The translations under genes were made by a program, and so were the position numbers. Positions 22,429 to 33,762 of a stretch of 64,000 bases of DNA are shown piece after piece. Within the stretch, counting starts at the first letter, position 1, and each line of letters starts with the position of its first letter. The notes beneath the pieces were generated by a model. The model made no database searches, had not been told where the DNA came from, and saw only the letters and a program-made list of their open reading frames with translations. This DNA comes from Diabrotica undecimpunctata (Eukaryota; Arthropoda; Insecta; Coleoptera; Chrysomelidae), in the NCBI RefSeq assembly GCF_040954645.1, contig NC_092803.1:118499461-118563460 (forward strand), read 5' to 3'.

Positions 22429-22815
22429 TATTTAATAAATTCATGTCTCTTTGTAATAGCATTCGGGCACTATTTTATGTGAATTGCTTCGTATATTTCC
22501 CTTTTTTGTGTTTTGTTCTACTTTTAGTATTTTTGTTTGCTCAAAGTTGAAAGTGTGATCTTGTTTTTTATGTTTGTTAAGGGGTGTCGTATTCCTTTTA
22601 TTAAATTTATGTGACTTTAATTTAGAATGTTGGCGTTGACTACATTCCAGAGAAGAATAACCACTAGATTATTATATAGTGATAATTTGGGCTTATGTGA
22701 TATAAGTATCCCTCAATGTATTTTATTGCATTTTGGCCTATACAAACTAATTTACATTTTATTGTAGGTTTTTATTAAAATTTTCGTAAAAAATATGACA
22801 AAATTAATTGATGTA
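22429..22815. other. Unassigned AT-rich spacer
   Basis: No motif recognised. Confidence 0.5.
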
Positions 22816-22817
22816 TT

Positions 22818-22910
22818 TTAGATACTGTTTTGAAAAAGGCATGGAGTACTTGTCGAAAGGTCAACTACTTCGTTTTCTAAAAAATATAAACTTAAGGTTC
22901 AAGAAAATAA
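22818..22910 (+). repeat. Penelope-type 3' end, family A
   Basis: The block 'ttgaaaaaggcatggagtac' followed by a 'gtcgaaaggtc'-type sequence closely resembles the 3' end of the family A Penelope element at 30655-30760, including the later 'aaaatataaa...aag...aaaat' stretch. It is a very short, 5'-truncated end fragment. Confidence 0.6.
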
Positions 22911-22939
22911 AACAAATTATTTGCACTACCATTGCAACT

Positions 22940-23310
22940 GCAGATAAATCTCTTTCAAAGATTGTGCCATAACCTTTTCTTTTCTTCATCTAACTCCTTT
23001 TTTCTTGTTTAAGTTGTTTTGCTATTACATCGTTTCAAGTCTTTCTAGTTCATCTTCTAGTCGTTTGAACTTGCTTTAGTTTCCCATATCTTTTTGACCG
23101 GTATTCATTTTTTTAGTCGCTGCAGGTCATCCCACACACTTAACTGCCTTTTTTCAACATACTCTGCCATCGACTCTTTTTTTAATTGATCTCTTACAAC
23201 ACTGTTTCTTATTTGATCTCTTCTAGTTGTCAAATATTTGTCTTAGTCTGTTTCGTTATTTCTTTCTTGTTGATTATTGTTCTTACTATTGCCTGGTATT
23301 TTTTTAAACT
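22940..23310 (-). pseudogene. RTE-like LINE RT C-terminus
   Basis: The minus strand reads 'QIRNSVVRDQLKKESMAEYV', then 'EKRQLSVWDDLQRL' and 'PVKKIWETKAS'. The family pattern is IRNEVVR-x-L...SI-x-x-YIEKRQL-x-W-x-GHLQRM...PVK-x-IWE. The usual WYGH reads VWDD here. This C-terminal domain does not match the AAG-tailed family at 4440, so another LINE lineage is represented. The polymerase core is absent. Confidence 0.75.
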
Positions 23311-24230
23311 AAGGCGCGCCCTTTATGAGCGCAAAATTAAAAACTAAAAAAAACAATGTTTTAGTATTAAAAGTGCCCAAGTTTACTCATCGAGATCTTT
23401 TATAAGAATGTTTAAACTTGCATTTAGGCACTTGTTCTCAAAATAATAATTTTTATCGATGGTATTCAGCCTTGAAACTGGTCATTTAGCACTAATTTTA
23501 TTACCAAAAAAAAATAATCTAAGAAGAAAGTTACTTTGGACCTTCTTTGTTTATAATGAGCCACAAAATCTTAGCACTTCTTGCGTGGGCCATATTTACG
23601 AATGTAATGATGCATGGAAATATTTTTCGCAACGAAGCAGAGGTTTGTGCCTTTTGTAAAGCATATCAACTAAGTATTTCTTTTGATCTGCAATAAGGCA
23701 GTATATCCAAAAGTATTACTTTTTATCTACAATAAAGCAACAATATAGATAATATTCAAACTTTTATTTACTTCAGTTGAATACTTTTATTTGGATAGTT
23801 CAACAGTTCAGCAATTCAAAAAGTTTTAACGTTTTTGTTCTGTGTGTCGTAGTAACTTACCTGAAATAAGAAGAAAACAATATATAAATATTTGTTATAT
23901 ATAAAGTATAAAAAGCATTAACTTAAATAGAAAATCAGGTATCAAAATGCTCCCATTTATATAGATATTAAGACCCCACATCTTAACAAAATCAAATTAA
24001 CAAACAGAAACAGATATGTTCAATGGGATATGTTCTAACGATTCAACCGTTTAATTTTATTCAAGGACTACTATGTTATTTCTAACTAAATGACAAGTAT
24101 CAAAAATATTAGTCAAGACTAATTACCTAACTAGCCTAACTAACCTAATCTAATTGCTAAATGCTGATTTAAGAATAATCATTTGATTTTGAAATTAACG
24201 TGGTGATGTGTTCACTCACAATAAGTAAAA
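23311..24230. other. Unassigned AT-rich DNA
   Basis: A near-repeat of 'ctgcaataaggcagtatat' and 'ctacaataaagcaacaatat' lies at 23690-23760. No coding similarity. Confidence 0.5.
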
Positions 24231-24231
24231 T

Positions 24232-24750
24232 GTAGAATAGAGAAGGCTAGGAGTGCATGCAACAACATGACCAAGCTCTTTAAAAGCTACAACCTTAATC
24301 TTAAGATAAAAGTAAGGCTCCTACGATATTATATCTTCTCGATATTATACTATGGAGTTGAATCCTGGATACTTACTGAAGCGATGGAGAAAAAACTTGA
24401 AGCATTTCATGGACGGACAATATAACCAACGAGCATGTACTACGAAGAATGGGGAAAGAAAGAGAAGTGACGTATACGATTAAAAAGAGAAAGTAAGAAT
24501 ATCTCGGACACATAATGAGAAACGGCAATAAATACAGATTACTGAAAATAATCCTTCAAGGCAAAGTATTGGGAAAGCGAGGTATTGGGAGAAGAAGAAT
24601 ATCATGGTTAAAAAACCTAAGGAAATGGTTCTCCACAACAACAACTAATCTATTTAAAGCATCAGTTAATAAAATAATTATAGCCAAAATGATTGCCAAT
24701 ATTCGAAACGAATATGCACCAAAAGAAGAAGAAGATGTGTTCAAAGTTGA
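24232..24750 (+). pseudogene. RTE-like LINE C-terminal half
   Basis: Reads 'IEKARSACNNMTKLFKSYNL', 'KIKVRLLRYYIFSILYYGVE', 'SWILTEAMEKKLEAF', a broken stretch that in another frame gives 'TNEHVLRRMGKEREV', then 'GHIMRNGNKYRLLKIILQGK', 'GKRGIGRRRISWLKNL' and 'KIIIAKMIANIRNEYAP', with an AAGAAGAAG tail. This is the thumb and C-terminal domain of the same LINE family as 4440, and it shows the part that the 4440 copy has deleted. Two frameshifts are needed. The YADD palm lies outside, so the copy is 5'-truncated. Confidence 0.87.
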
Positions 24751-25432
24751 GTGATTTATGATATTTAAATTTGAGGCTTTCTACAGTGACATGGAACATA
24801 CTTGTGGAAGCTAGGTACCACTAGATATACATACACACCCCCTCACATTAAGAATTAATCATAATATATAATAAGTAAATAAATAAGTTAAAATAAAATA
24901 AATCGCACATACTGAACACTAATTAACAAATAATATTTTCACACACACCCACACAGATAAAACATTGTAAACTGACGAAATACTGATCACATATAAGATC
25001 ACATACAAAACTTATAAAATAGAGTCTAAATAAAATAAAATAAGATATCTACATACATAAATCAACACACTATAAAAATTTTTAAACATTTATATATGAT
25101 GATAAATTGTCTTATTATGACTGACAGTTGCACTTCTTAAACATTCTATGTCCGTATTGAATATCTATAAAAAAGCATGTCCTATGTGTTCCAGGTTTCC
25201 TATCATAAACAATAAAACACATGACACATGACACAAGAAATTTGACCGCCTTGTCATATCACCAAAAAACAAAACGATACGAGACACAAAAAACCAGAAA
25301 ACTTTTAATTTTAATTTCTAATCCTTTTTAAACTCTAAAATTAAAAAGTGCTCCGAAATAAATATAAATGTTATCCAACTGATGACACACTGAGATAATT
25401 CCTTGTACTGATATATAAGTGTCATGATATTT
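24751..25432. other. Unassigned AT-rich DNA
   Basis: Low-complexity A-rich and CACA-containing stretches, with no coding similarity. Confidence 0.5.
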
Positions 25433-25434
25433 TT

Positions 25435-25745
25435 TATCTTCTTCTTATGGTGCCTATCCGTTACGGATGTTGGACACTAACATGGCTATTCTGACTTTGT
25501 TGACTGCTGCCCTGAAAAGTCCGCTAGTGGTTAAGTTATACCATTTTCGCAGGTTATGCAGCCAGGATATTCTTCTTCGTCCTGGACCTCTTTTCCCATG
25601 CACTTTACCTTGAAGTATGGTCCGAAGCAGGTTGTATCGTTCTTCATTGCGCATTATATTCCAGGTATTCTAGTTTGCGACGTTTTATGGTTATGACTAG
25701 TTCGCGCTCTTTACCCATTCTATGTAGTACTTCTTCGTTGGTAGG
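25435..25745 (-). pseudogene. RTE-like LINE C-terminus
   Basis: The minus strand reads 'NEEVLHRMGKERELVITIKR', a one-base frameshift after 'RKLEYLEY', then 'MRNEERYNLLRTILQGKVHG', 'GPGRRRISWLHNL' and 'KVRIAMLVSNIRNG', then a stop and an AAGAAGAAG tail. Same family as 4440, 9165 and 24232. Only one frameshift is visible over about 95 codons, so this is one of the better preserved tails. Confidence 0.87.
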
Positions 25746-25770
25746 TGGTACTCGTAACTCGATGGTAAAA

Positions 25771-27250
25771 TTTTTTATATTACAAATAAAACATATAAAA
25801 ATTTATATTTTTATATAACTCACTATTAGCTAGGTCCAATATATTCTTAGTACCCCTTTAAACAATTTTTTGAGATGCACACATATTGGCTTACATATAT
25901 CGTGAACAGCGAAACCTGTCGTCCAATATTTGTCTTAATAAGTACCTACAACTTAACACGGATTGTGAGTAAAAGACCTTTCTCCTTAACATTCATTAGT
26001 CAAGAAATTTACTATCATCTTCTTATATTTGTCTCTCTTTCGAGTATTTCCCTTTCCTTTAGAATGTTTGTTATTAGGTGTAGTTGACAGTAAAAGTTTT
26101 CTGTGTTCTGTGTATCTGCGTCTATTATATTATTCAGTGTAGCTACCACTCCGAGATGTTCTTATCTGGAATTGATCTAGTGCGAAGACATTGCGTCGGA
26201 AGATATAGTTCTCCTGAGAGCATTTCATCTTCATTGATGTTCATCGTTAGATATATCACATCTTAGGACGCACACTATGCAAATATGTATTATCATTTGT
26301 TTTCTATATTTCATACGGAATATGGAACCTAAATTTGAAACTGAAGGCTATCCAGAAAATTCAAGCACAAACTGAAACGTATATTTCTCTATATATTTTA
26401 TTTCGATCATCTGAGAACACCAATAAATGATCAACTCTTTAAGTAGTGTCTTGTTCTTAGTCTAGATGTTCATCTTCCAGATATTAGCATATCTTCATCT
26501 AATGCTTGTATATATTTTACAACCCAAATATTAACAAGTAAAGTAGAAAATAGAAAAATCAATAAATAAAATCGTACACTGAAATTATTAACTTATTGAA
26601 TTGATTACCAATTGTATTGTTTTACCGAATATATTTTTCGTTTTGCCACATTTCTTCAGTTATTATTTTATTATTACGTAATGGCTAGGCTAATTTAAAA
26701 TAATATATAAAATCAGGTGACCCAAATAGGCCCAGCTCCCGAACTTCACGATCCCCCAATAAAATACAGTTTATTTAGCTTCTGCGACCTCCAAAGATTT
26801 ATGTATTGTGAATTTTCTCCGCGTTCATGTTTCTTTCCAAGATGTATGGCATTCAATGTAAATGGACGACGGGAGGAAGAAGGAAAGGAGAAAAGAATAA
26901 TAGTGATTGCCTTCGGTGTGTGATGTCATTGTTTAAAGAAGTCGAATAAGTTGGATTGTTGTAAACGGCATGCGGCAGAGATGGACTGCATTTAAAAAAA
27001 ATTTAAGAAAAACATAAATCAACACAAAAAACTTTATCCTTGAAAATTATTTATTTTCAATGCCTTTAATTGTTTTGAAAACCTTTAAGTATTTTGAAAA
27101 AAATTATTTGAAAATAATGTAGAATTGATTTATTTTAAATAACCAAAATGTAAAAATAATTTTTGTAACCACCTTTTCACCCTTCCTGGCTCACCCTTTG
27201 AAGTTGTCCTTTTAGCTCAGTCTTTTAAACAAAGTCTATAATGACTATTG
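25771..27250. other. Unassigned AT-rich DNA
   Basis: The short plus frames at 25875-26266 and 26717-26923 have no recognised domain. A possible Jockey-like scrap near 26310-26480 was judged too weak. Confidence 0.5.
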
Positions 27251-27257
27251 TAAAAAC

Positions 27258-28008
27258 TTAAAACAGATTGTAGGGCTCGAGTTGATAATCCTTAAATGTA
27301 TTAAGCATTATCAGTATTGATTCATACAATTGAGGTATCTTTTTCCTTATCAGGTTTGTATGCAGTATATATCTAAGTTTTGGATATATAGGTTCCTTAA
27401 GTTTTGCTCCTGTCCATGGATTGAGTCGTTCAGTAGCCATTTGGAAGTTGTATTATCAACACATGTTACTTGAAGCCATCCCGGCCGATGTGAACAGACG
27501 TAGAATTTAACTTTTGGCCCGTGCTCGAGTAGATCGTGGTAGGATGGCTTTCTGCGGCCTTCTAAGATGATCATTATCTATTAGCTGTGGAGCTGTACTG
27601 GGCACTAGCTACAGCTTCGTAACTCATCTCCTCGGTTCGGGAACGTTTCATCTGTACATCCTTAGGAGTGTTTCTTTCTCTTTCAGAGGTTGCCTTCTTT
27701 GTAGGACCTCCTGTTTTCAGAAGCCGCTGTAACTGCTTTCGTGCTACCATACTAAGTCTCTTCCTTTTTCTCTCGGGTTTATTTTGAATTGATTCCAGGA
27801 TACGATTTTTTAATACTTTGGAGATGTCTTTTCCAGGTTTACTTTTACCGGCCTCCTGAACATAATTTTTTTCTTTCATTTTTTTAACTATTGATTCCAT
27901 ATTATTCCTACGAGTAGCTAGAGAAGAAATGTCCACTTGCCCAGAGCCCCGCTTGAACAAGTAAGGCTTCTTACAACCTAAGGTCGCCTTGTGTTTAGAG
28001 GGAACCAT
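27258..28008 (-). pseudogene. DUF4780-like ORF (possible retroelement ORF1), frameshifted
   Basis: The minus-strand start at 28008 opens 144 codons of basic, Lys/Arg-rich sequence ('MVPSKHKATLGCKKPYLFKR', later 'ERKRKRLSMVARKQLQRLL'). After a frameshift near 27580 comes 'GPKVKFYVCSHRPGWLQVTC', then 'NTTSKW', a second frameshift near 27430, and 'RLNPWTGAKLKEP'. The pattern (F-x-x-x-HRPGWL-x-VTC...SKWL...L-x-PW-GAKLK) resembles the DUF4780 domain, seen in many beetle and other insect proteins and often present as dispersed repeats. Function is not established. Charge and layout fit a nucleic-acid-binding ORF1-like protein, which is inference. It is not intact here. It has no LINE neighbour within 1.5 kb, so it may be a separate repeat. 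Confidence 0.65.
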
Positions 28009-28010
28009 TC

Positions 28011-29735
28011 GAGATCACGTATCGTGTGGCTAGGTGTGCTTTAGCACGGTATCTCACATTTTGAATTAGGAGTTTTTTTTGCTGATTCTCTCCATCGGTT
28101 TTTAGGTAGGTGCAGGTCGCCACCCTAACCACAAGAGTTTATGAAATCTTTTATCGAATCGTGTTTGGCAAATATGTAAACTTGAATATTTAAGAGAAGA
28201 CTTGAAAAATCTAGGAAAGAGTATTGGGACCAAATATATCTGACGATGGACATTAAACGATATACAGTGCAAAAATTAGTACTGACTACAATATTGACGA
28301 ACGACGCGAACTAAAAGGTCAAAATTTCTTACCGTACATTGGCAACGTTGTAGCAAAATATGACGTCCATCTTCAAACCAACGAAGACGTCAAAAAAGAC
28401 GTTATGATTGGAAAAAATATATGGGGTTTTAAAATACAGAGCATGGGGTTTTAAGCATGTAAATTTAGTAAACAAAGTTAAGATTGTATGTAATAGATAA
28501 TAGATTTAAAATATTAATTAGAATTAGAAAGTGCTTTGTATCAAAATTCAGGGAAGAACCTTTTTAAAATTGGGTTTTAAAGAGGGATTATAACAGCGAT
28601 TAACTGTATTCAGCTATAGTAATATCAAAAATGAGAAAGTTTAGACATTTAATTTATGCAGATATTATTGTGTGTATATAGAAAACAAGAAAATATTAAT
28701 TTAATGGATTTCGCAAAAACTGAGAATTCTGTGTGTATAAAATAGTAAAAGATCATTGGTTGAAAAGGAGAGAGAAGGAGAAGTAGTTGTTTGATGGGAT
28801 GTTGAAATTGGATAAAAAGATAGTCTGTTCCTGTTCGTGAAAAGAGTAATATCGCAAGCTAAAAAGAGATTAAATGTCGGTAAATCTAAGAGGTAGAAGA
28901 AAATTAAGTTCTGTGAATAAAAAAGTAATTTTGTTTTTGATAGTGTTGGAAAAAGTGGTAGCAGTCGCGATTCCATGTATGCTGAATAGTAGCAGTGCGG
29001 TAGTTAACATCATTTGTAAGTACCGATAAATTATCATTGCATCGATAGAAAGTTAAGCTAGGAGAATTGAGTATTCAAGGGAAGATAGGAATTTTGGTTA
29101 GGACGTGATATAAAACTAAATTTTAAGGAATTAGCTAGCAAGTTTACAAGAGAGTATCCGGGTAAAGAAATTAAATTTAAGCGGTTTTTTAAGATTTTTA
29201 AGAAACGGAACAGAAACTAATTAAATTTAAAAACTTATTTTTTGGTTATAAGTTTTGTAAAGTAGTATAAGTTATTTGGTAAAGCGAATCAATATTGGGT
29301 GCGTAGCTTTTAATTGTAAAGATACGAACGGAGCGATATTTATATTTGGTTTGTTTTATAACTGTAATAACATTTTTTAAGGTGTTTTACCAATATAATT
29401 GATTTTTTTTAACAATTTACAATAAACGATTAACAATTTCGTTTATTTGCTTCTGCTCCTGGTGTATGTTTTTACACTATTATAAGGCAAAGGTATTTTA
29501 GAACTCAAAGAAGAACTCTGAGAATAAATTTAAGCATTTGATTTAAAGTTGGGTCTGTAATTAAGATCTTTGAGATATGTTTTTAATGGAATACTGATTA
29601 AATGATTTAATTGTTTACTCTGTCAAATTATTGAAAGCTATAAAATGTATTTAAATTTAGGTTCAAATGTTTGTACTTTGAGAATAATTTTCAAAGTATA
29701 AATTGAAACGTCAATAAACTTACCTTAACCTGCAA
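28011..29735. other. Unassigned AT-rich DNA
   Basis: No supported coding sequence. The minus frame at 28701-28976 lacks motifs. Confidence 0.5.
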
Positions 29736-29776
29736 TTGTGGCTTATTCCCATTAAAATAATTATTAAAATTTCAAT

Positions 29777-29782
29777 ATCATA

Positions 29783-29856
<74 letters not shown>

Positions 29857-29862
29857 TATGAT
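29777..29862. repeat. Perfect 86-bp palindrome built on (TA)34
   Basis: The (TA)34 run at 29786-29853 is flanked by 'atcataaac' (29777-29785) and its exact reverse complement 'gtttatgat' (29854-29862). The symmetric flanks make it more than a plain microsatellite. Upstream, at 29738-29765, is a copy of the 'attgtggcttattccc' motif. Confidence 0.9.
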
Positions 29863-29919
29863 TTTTCAAATCGCGACTGCATAAATTTTACAATAACAAT
29901 AATAACAATGAAACCAACA

Positions 29920-30700
29920 CGGTAAAGAAAAACTATATGTCTCTTCCCTATATAAAAGGATTATCAGAACAAATTGCAAATCTTCTGTCCAAACATAATA
30001 TTATGGTTGCTCATAAAGGGCACAATCTTTTGAAAAAGAATTTTACAAGATAAAAAACAAAAACCCCTCTATTAAAAAGATCGCATGTTGTATATGAAAT
30101 TCCCTGCTCGAATTGTGATGGAGTTTATATTGGACAAACCAGTCAGCTACTTAACTCAAGAATACGTTCCCACAAATATGACAAAAAAAACTCAACCGCC
30201 CTCACAAAACATGAAAACGAAAAAAAACATAAATTTGATTTTGAGAAAACCAAGATCCTAAAAAGTGAACCCAACAGGAAAAAGAGAGAGCTTCTAGAGT
30301 CTATACAAATAAAAAAAAATAATAATGCAATAAATGATAAAAAAGATGTCAAAAATTTGAACAAAATATATTTTAACTTAATTTAAAAACACATAATAAG
30401 ACAATCTCAGAACGCCTATGATGTTAAAATAACTGGTTGTTTAAACGATAAACTAACTTTAATAAACAACACATTAGATCTAAAATATATTTTACATGTA
30501 GTGACTTAGTGGGTATGTCCTATGTTTTTAATATTATTTTAATTGTGACGTCTACTTGTTAGTAACAAATTTTTACATGCTTGGTAAGTCAAAAGTTTAA
30601 CTTTTAAATCGTATTATGTCTGTCATAAAATGTTTTTTTTAGTCAATATTACTTCTTGAAAAAGGCATGGATTTCCTGCCGAAACGTCGAAAAAATATAT
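29920..30700 (+). pseudogene. Penelope-like element 3' half with GIY-YIG domain, family A
   Basis: One reading frame from about 29925 to the stop at 30384-30386 is interrupted by a single in-frame stop near 30050. It reads 'KNYMSLPYIKGLSEQIANLL', 'HNIMVAHKGHNLLKKNFTR', the stop, 'TPLLKRSHVVYEIPCSNC' and 'DGVYIGQTSQLLNSRIRSH'. The rest is 'KYDKKNSTALTKHENEK', 'HKFDFEKTKIL' and 'ELLESIQIKKNNNAIND'. The VVY...VYIG pair, the Arg of SRIRSH and the Glu of ELLESI correspond to the GIY-YIG nuclease core. The KGLSE...LLSKHNI...AHKGHN linker between RT and nuclease is typical of Penelope-like polyproteins. RT is absent. A 3' end with the stem-loop 'ggcatggatttcctgccgaa' follows at 30655-30689. Confidence 0.88.
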
Positions 30701-30758
30701 GAAAATGCCTTAGTACCAAATCAAATTTTTTTATGAACCTAAGCCCAAGAAAATCCAC

Positions 30759-30880
<122 letters not shown>

Positions 30881-31435
30881 TTTTTATATAAATTATACTA
30901 TTAACATGTCACAATTTTTTCTGACAGAAGTATGAAAATGTGACCTTTTGTTCTAGTACATCACTGCGAATGACAAGGGAGTGCGTGTGTATGTGCTTTT
31001 ATCGGCTCATCAAGTTGAAATTATTGACGGATGTTTAAGAAAGCGTTTTATTGGATAAAGACGACAGTGACGACGCCAAAAAAGAGGATAATGATCCGGT
31101 CTTTTGCTTTGCTTTGCTTTGACTCTTTGGATTTCCTTTGCTTAAAAATCACTCGTCTCAAATGATTTCGTTTGATACCGATCTCGGATTTAACGAGATG
31201 GTGGTTTTTTAATAAAAAAATCACCTGAGTATGACAGAAGTTAAATATACATCTCTTTATGATTGTGTTAATGATTTGAAAATCTATTCCAGTAATAGAA
31301 AAATACAAATTTTATCTGCTAAAAAAATTTGTATATAATATAATATATTATATTATATAAAATTATATATACATATATCGCAAACTTGGGAGAAGTAAAT
31401 CAAGAACTTATTTACAAATAATAGGGAATTACTAT
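30881..31435. other. Unassigned AT-rich spacer
   Basis: No coding similarity. A small AT palindrome lies near 31330-31375. Confidence 0.5.
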
Positions 31436-31439
31436 TGTT

Positions 31440-31515
31440 ATTGGGAATAAGCCACAATAAAAATAGTATTGCATTAAGTTGCTACAAGAAAATACCTTCA
31501 GAACAATTATACTAG
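31440..31515 (+). repeat. Copy of the 17.7-kb insertion repeat with inverted core
   Basis: After 'attgggaataagccacaat' the sequence follows the 17.7-kb insert ('aaaaatagta...cattaagt...cttcagaacaat'). The leading motif is the reverse complement of the 'attgtggcttattcccaat' found there. Confidence 0.65.
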
Positions 31516-31524
31516 GGTAGAAAT

Positions 31525-32215
31525 AAATTAAACATTACCAACTAATGAAAATATACAAATTCTATTATCACATGTGAAACAGGCAATTAAAAACTCAAAA
31601 AGTGGTAAAGCGGCAGGTCCTGATTAAATTTAAGTAGAAATATTAAAAATCCTGAATGACGAAAATATAGAATCTAACTCTTTTTACCCTTACCCAAGAA
31701 AAATAATCCTAAATCTTGCGATGAATACCGATTAATTAGCCTCATGAGCCACACTTTAAAAATACTACTTAAAGTTACTCAACAACGTATATAAAAAATG
31801 TGAAGAGTGATTAGACAACACATAGTTTGGATTTAGAGGTTGCATAGGAACAAGAGAGGCATAATATAATAAAAACGTATTTATACGTTATATAGATTTC
31901 CAAAAAGCGTTTGACAGAGTAAAACATGGTAAACTCATACATACATTGAAACACATACATCTAGACTTATTAACAAGGATATTAATTTAAAAATCCATAC
32001 TACAATCAAACAGCGCAGCGGTCGTATGGGTGGAAGTAGAAATCAAGTAGAAATCCAGAGAGGAGTCACACAGGGATGTATGCTGTCGCCACAATTATTT
32101 AATGTGTACTTCCAACTAATATTTCAGGAGGCAGTATGGGAAAGAACTAAAGGTGTAAGGATTGGAGGGGGCATCTTTAATAACATAAGATTCGCAGACT
32201 GGACATCGTAATGAT
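31525..32215 (+). pseudogene. RTE-like LINE RT palm fragment
   Basis: Reads 'VKQAIKNSKSGKAAGPD' (family AI-x-x-x-K-x-GKA-x-GPD), a stop, 'LPKKNNPKSCDEYRLISLMS', then the degraded 'GCIGTREA' region, 'YRFPKSV'-like motif A in another frame, and finally an open 61-codon run with 'QVEIQRGVTQGCMLSPQLFN', 'VYFQLIFQEAVWERTKGV' and 'NIRFADWTS'. The catalytic FADD is altered to FADW, with loss of the second Asp. Several frameshifts occur. It resembles the families at 4440 and 45730. The C-terminal domain is missing. Confidence 0.83.
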
Positions 32216-33600
32216 ATGCAAACAACATAAACCTCTCATCATGAATAGTTTCTACAACCTCAGAATATCATAAAAATATACCTGGAAAATTGTCTAAAAA
32301 AATTGGAAATTGAATCAACTATCCAAAGTGTATATATTGGCTTAACCGTCGCATACTTGGCCCTTGAAGTGCCAAACAATTCGAGTTCAACTGTAATTTA
32401 GAAACTAGTCCTGCCAATGAATAGCATCAATATTTTGAAATTTTGTTCATGCAAAAAAGACAACCATTTTTTTGCAGTTGCAACGTTCACTGAATCTACA
32501 TCACTTGTGATGCTAATTGATGAAAACTAACATACAACTAAACACTTGCATCTGTTTGTTTTTTGGCAGAAATTTATCTCTCAGTATTTTGCAATCTGTA
32601 ATAAAATTTCGTTTTCTTTCACAACTCTTATAGTTAAGGGTTTGATTTCTTGACGTAGTTTCAAATTTACTATTGAATTTTCTAAACGCTTTTTATAATC
32701 TAGCATGTCGACAGTAAATTCGATATTTTTCTAATATTTCAAGGACATTTTTTAGATCAATAACGAGGCGTTTTGCAAATGAATCAGAAATACAAATTGT
32801 ACTAATTTTAAATTAGTTTAACAGTTTTCTCCGGCAAAGAAATATATTACAGTGTGATGGTTTTGTTAATTTCTATTTGCCTGACCTTTCTGCATCATTA
32901 ACACGATTTCCTCCTGAGTATACCGCCTTTTCAATTCGATTCAAACTTACTGACACACTTTCGTTTAGATAATGTAAACTTATACGAGCAGGTGAAAATG
33001 AAAATGGAGCGCAGCAAATCGGATTGTTCGCCAGACAACTGAATTGGGACTAATTAACCAGAAGATTGATTTTGCGTAACGAAAGAGACGTAATTAAAAA
33101 AAGTCTGTTTTTTGTTGTTTTGGACAGTCAGTTTGTTATCATTATACAGTAATTACGGTAAAACGAGAAAGAAACAGTTATATCGCATGGTATAGAAATC
33201 GAGCATGTCTGCTTCTCTTCTAGTTGAACACCAGTGATTTATGGCGAGAATACTTCCTAATTAAAGGATTTATTTCTTCGGTAGTAGTTTATAAGAAACT
33301 CAAATATAAACCAATAAATGTAGCACAATATTAAGTATTTATATTAATTAAGTAAGAATAATTCATTACTGCTATTTTAATGAAGACACCATCAATATGA
33401 AAATCACGTGTGTCAATAAAATTACTCAAAATTATGAGCAAATAAAAGATTAGGCTACGGATTTTATTTATGATAAACCTCACTTTGTATATTTTTCAGG
33501 TTGAAGTTTTACTGTTCCATAATGAAACAGAAACTCTTTGAAGATTTTATTTTGCTGTGCTTTAACGCAATAGCAACTGACTGCTGCAAGTCGCGTTCTC
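32216..33600. other. Unassigned AT-rich DNA
   Basis: No coding similarity recognised on either strand. Confidence 0.5.
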
Positions 33601-33607
33601 CCGCGCG

Positions 33608-33762
33608 ACAGAGAAAACTGACGCAAAGCAGTCTCTGCATCTCTGTTTAATGGACCAGGTTTATCGACCACGTAACCTAAATGACCAATGGTAAGTTCAC
33701 GTGGTCGATAAACCCGGCCCATTAAAAAAATGCAGAGACTGCTTTGCGTCAGTTTTCTCTGT
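33608..33762. repeat. Fold-back hairpin, 66-nt arms, 25-nt loop
   Basis: The left arm 33608-33673 starts 'acagagaaaactgacgcaaa' and the right arm 33699-33762 is its reverse complement, ending 'gcgtcagttttctctgt'. Mismatches are few and cluster in the middle of the arm, with a 2-nt length difference. The loop is 33674-33698. No terminal similarity to a known MITE and no target duplication was found. A transcript would form a long double-stranded hairpin. Confidence 0.92.

Noticed and set aside
26310..26480. Possible Jockey-type scrap ('KAIQKIQAQTE')
   Set aside because: Only about ten residues are suggestive and the following blocks do not fit in any frame.
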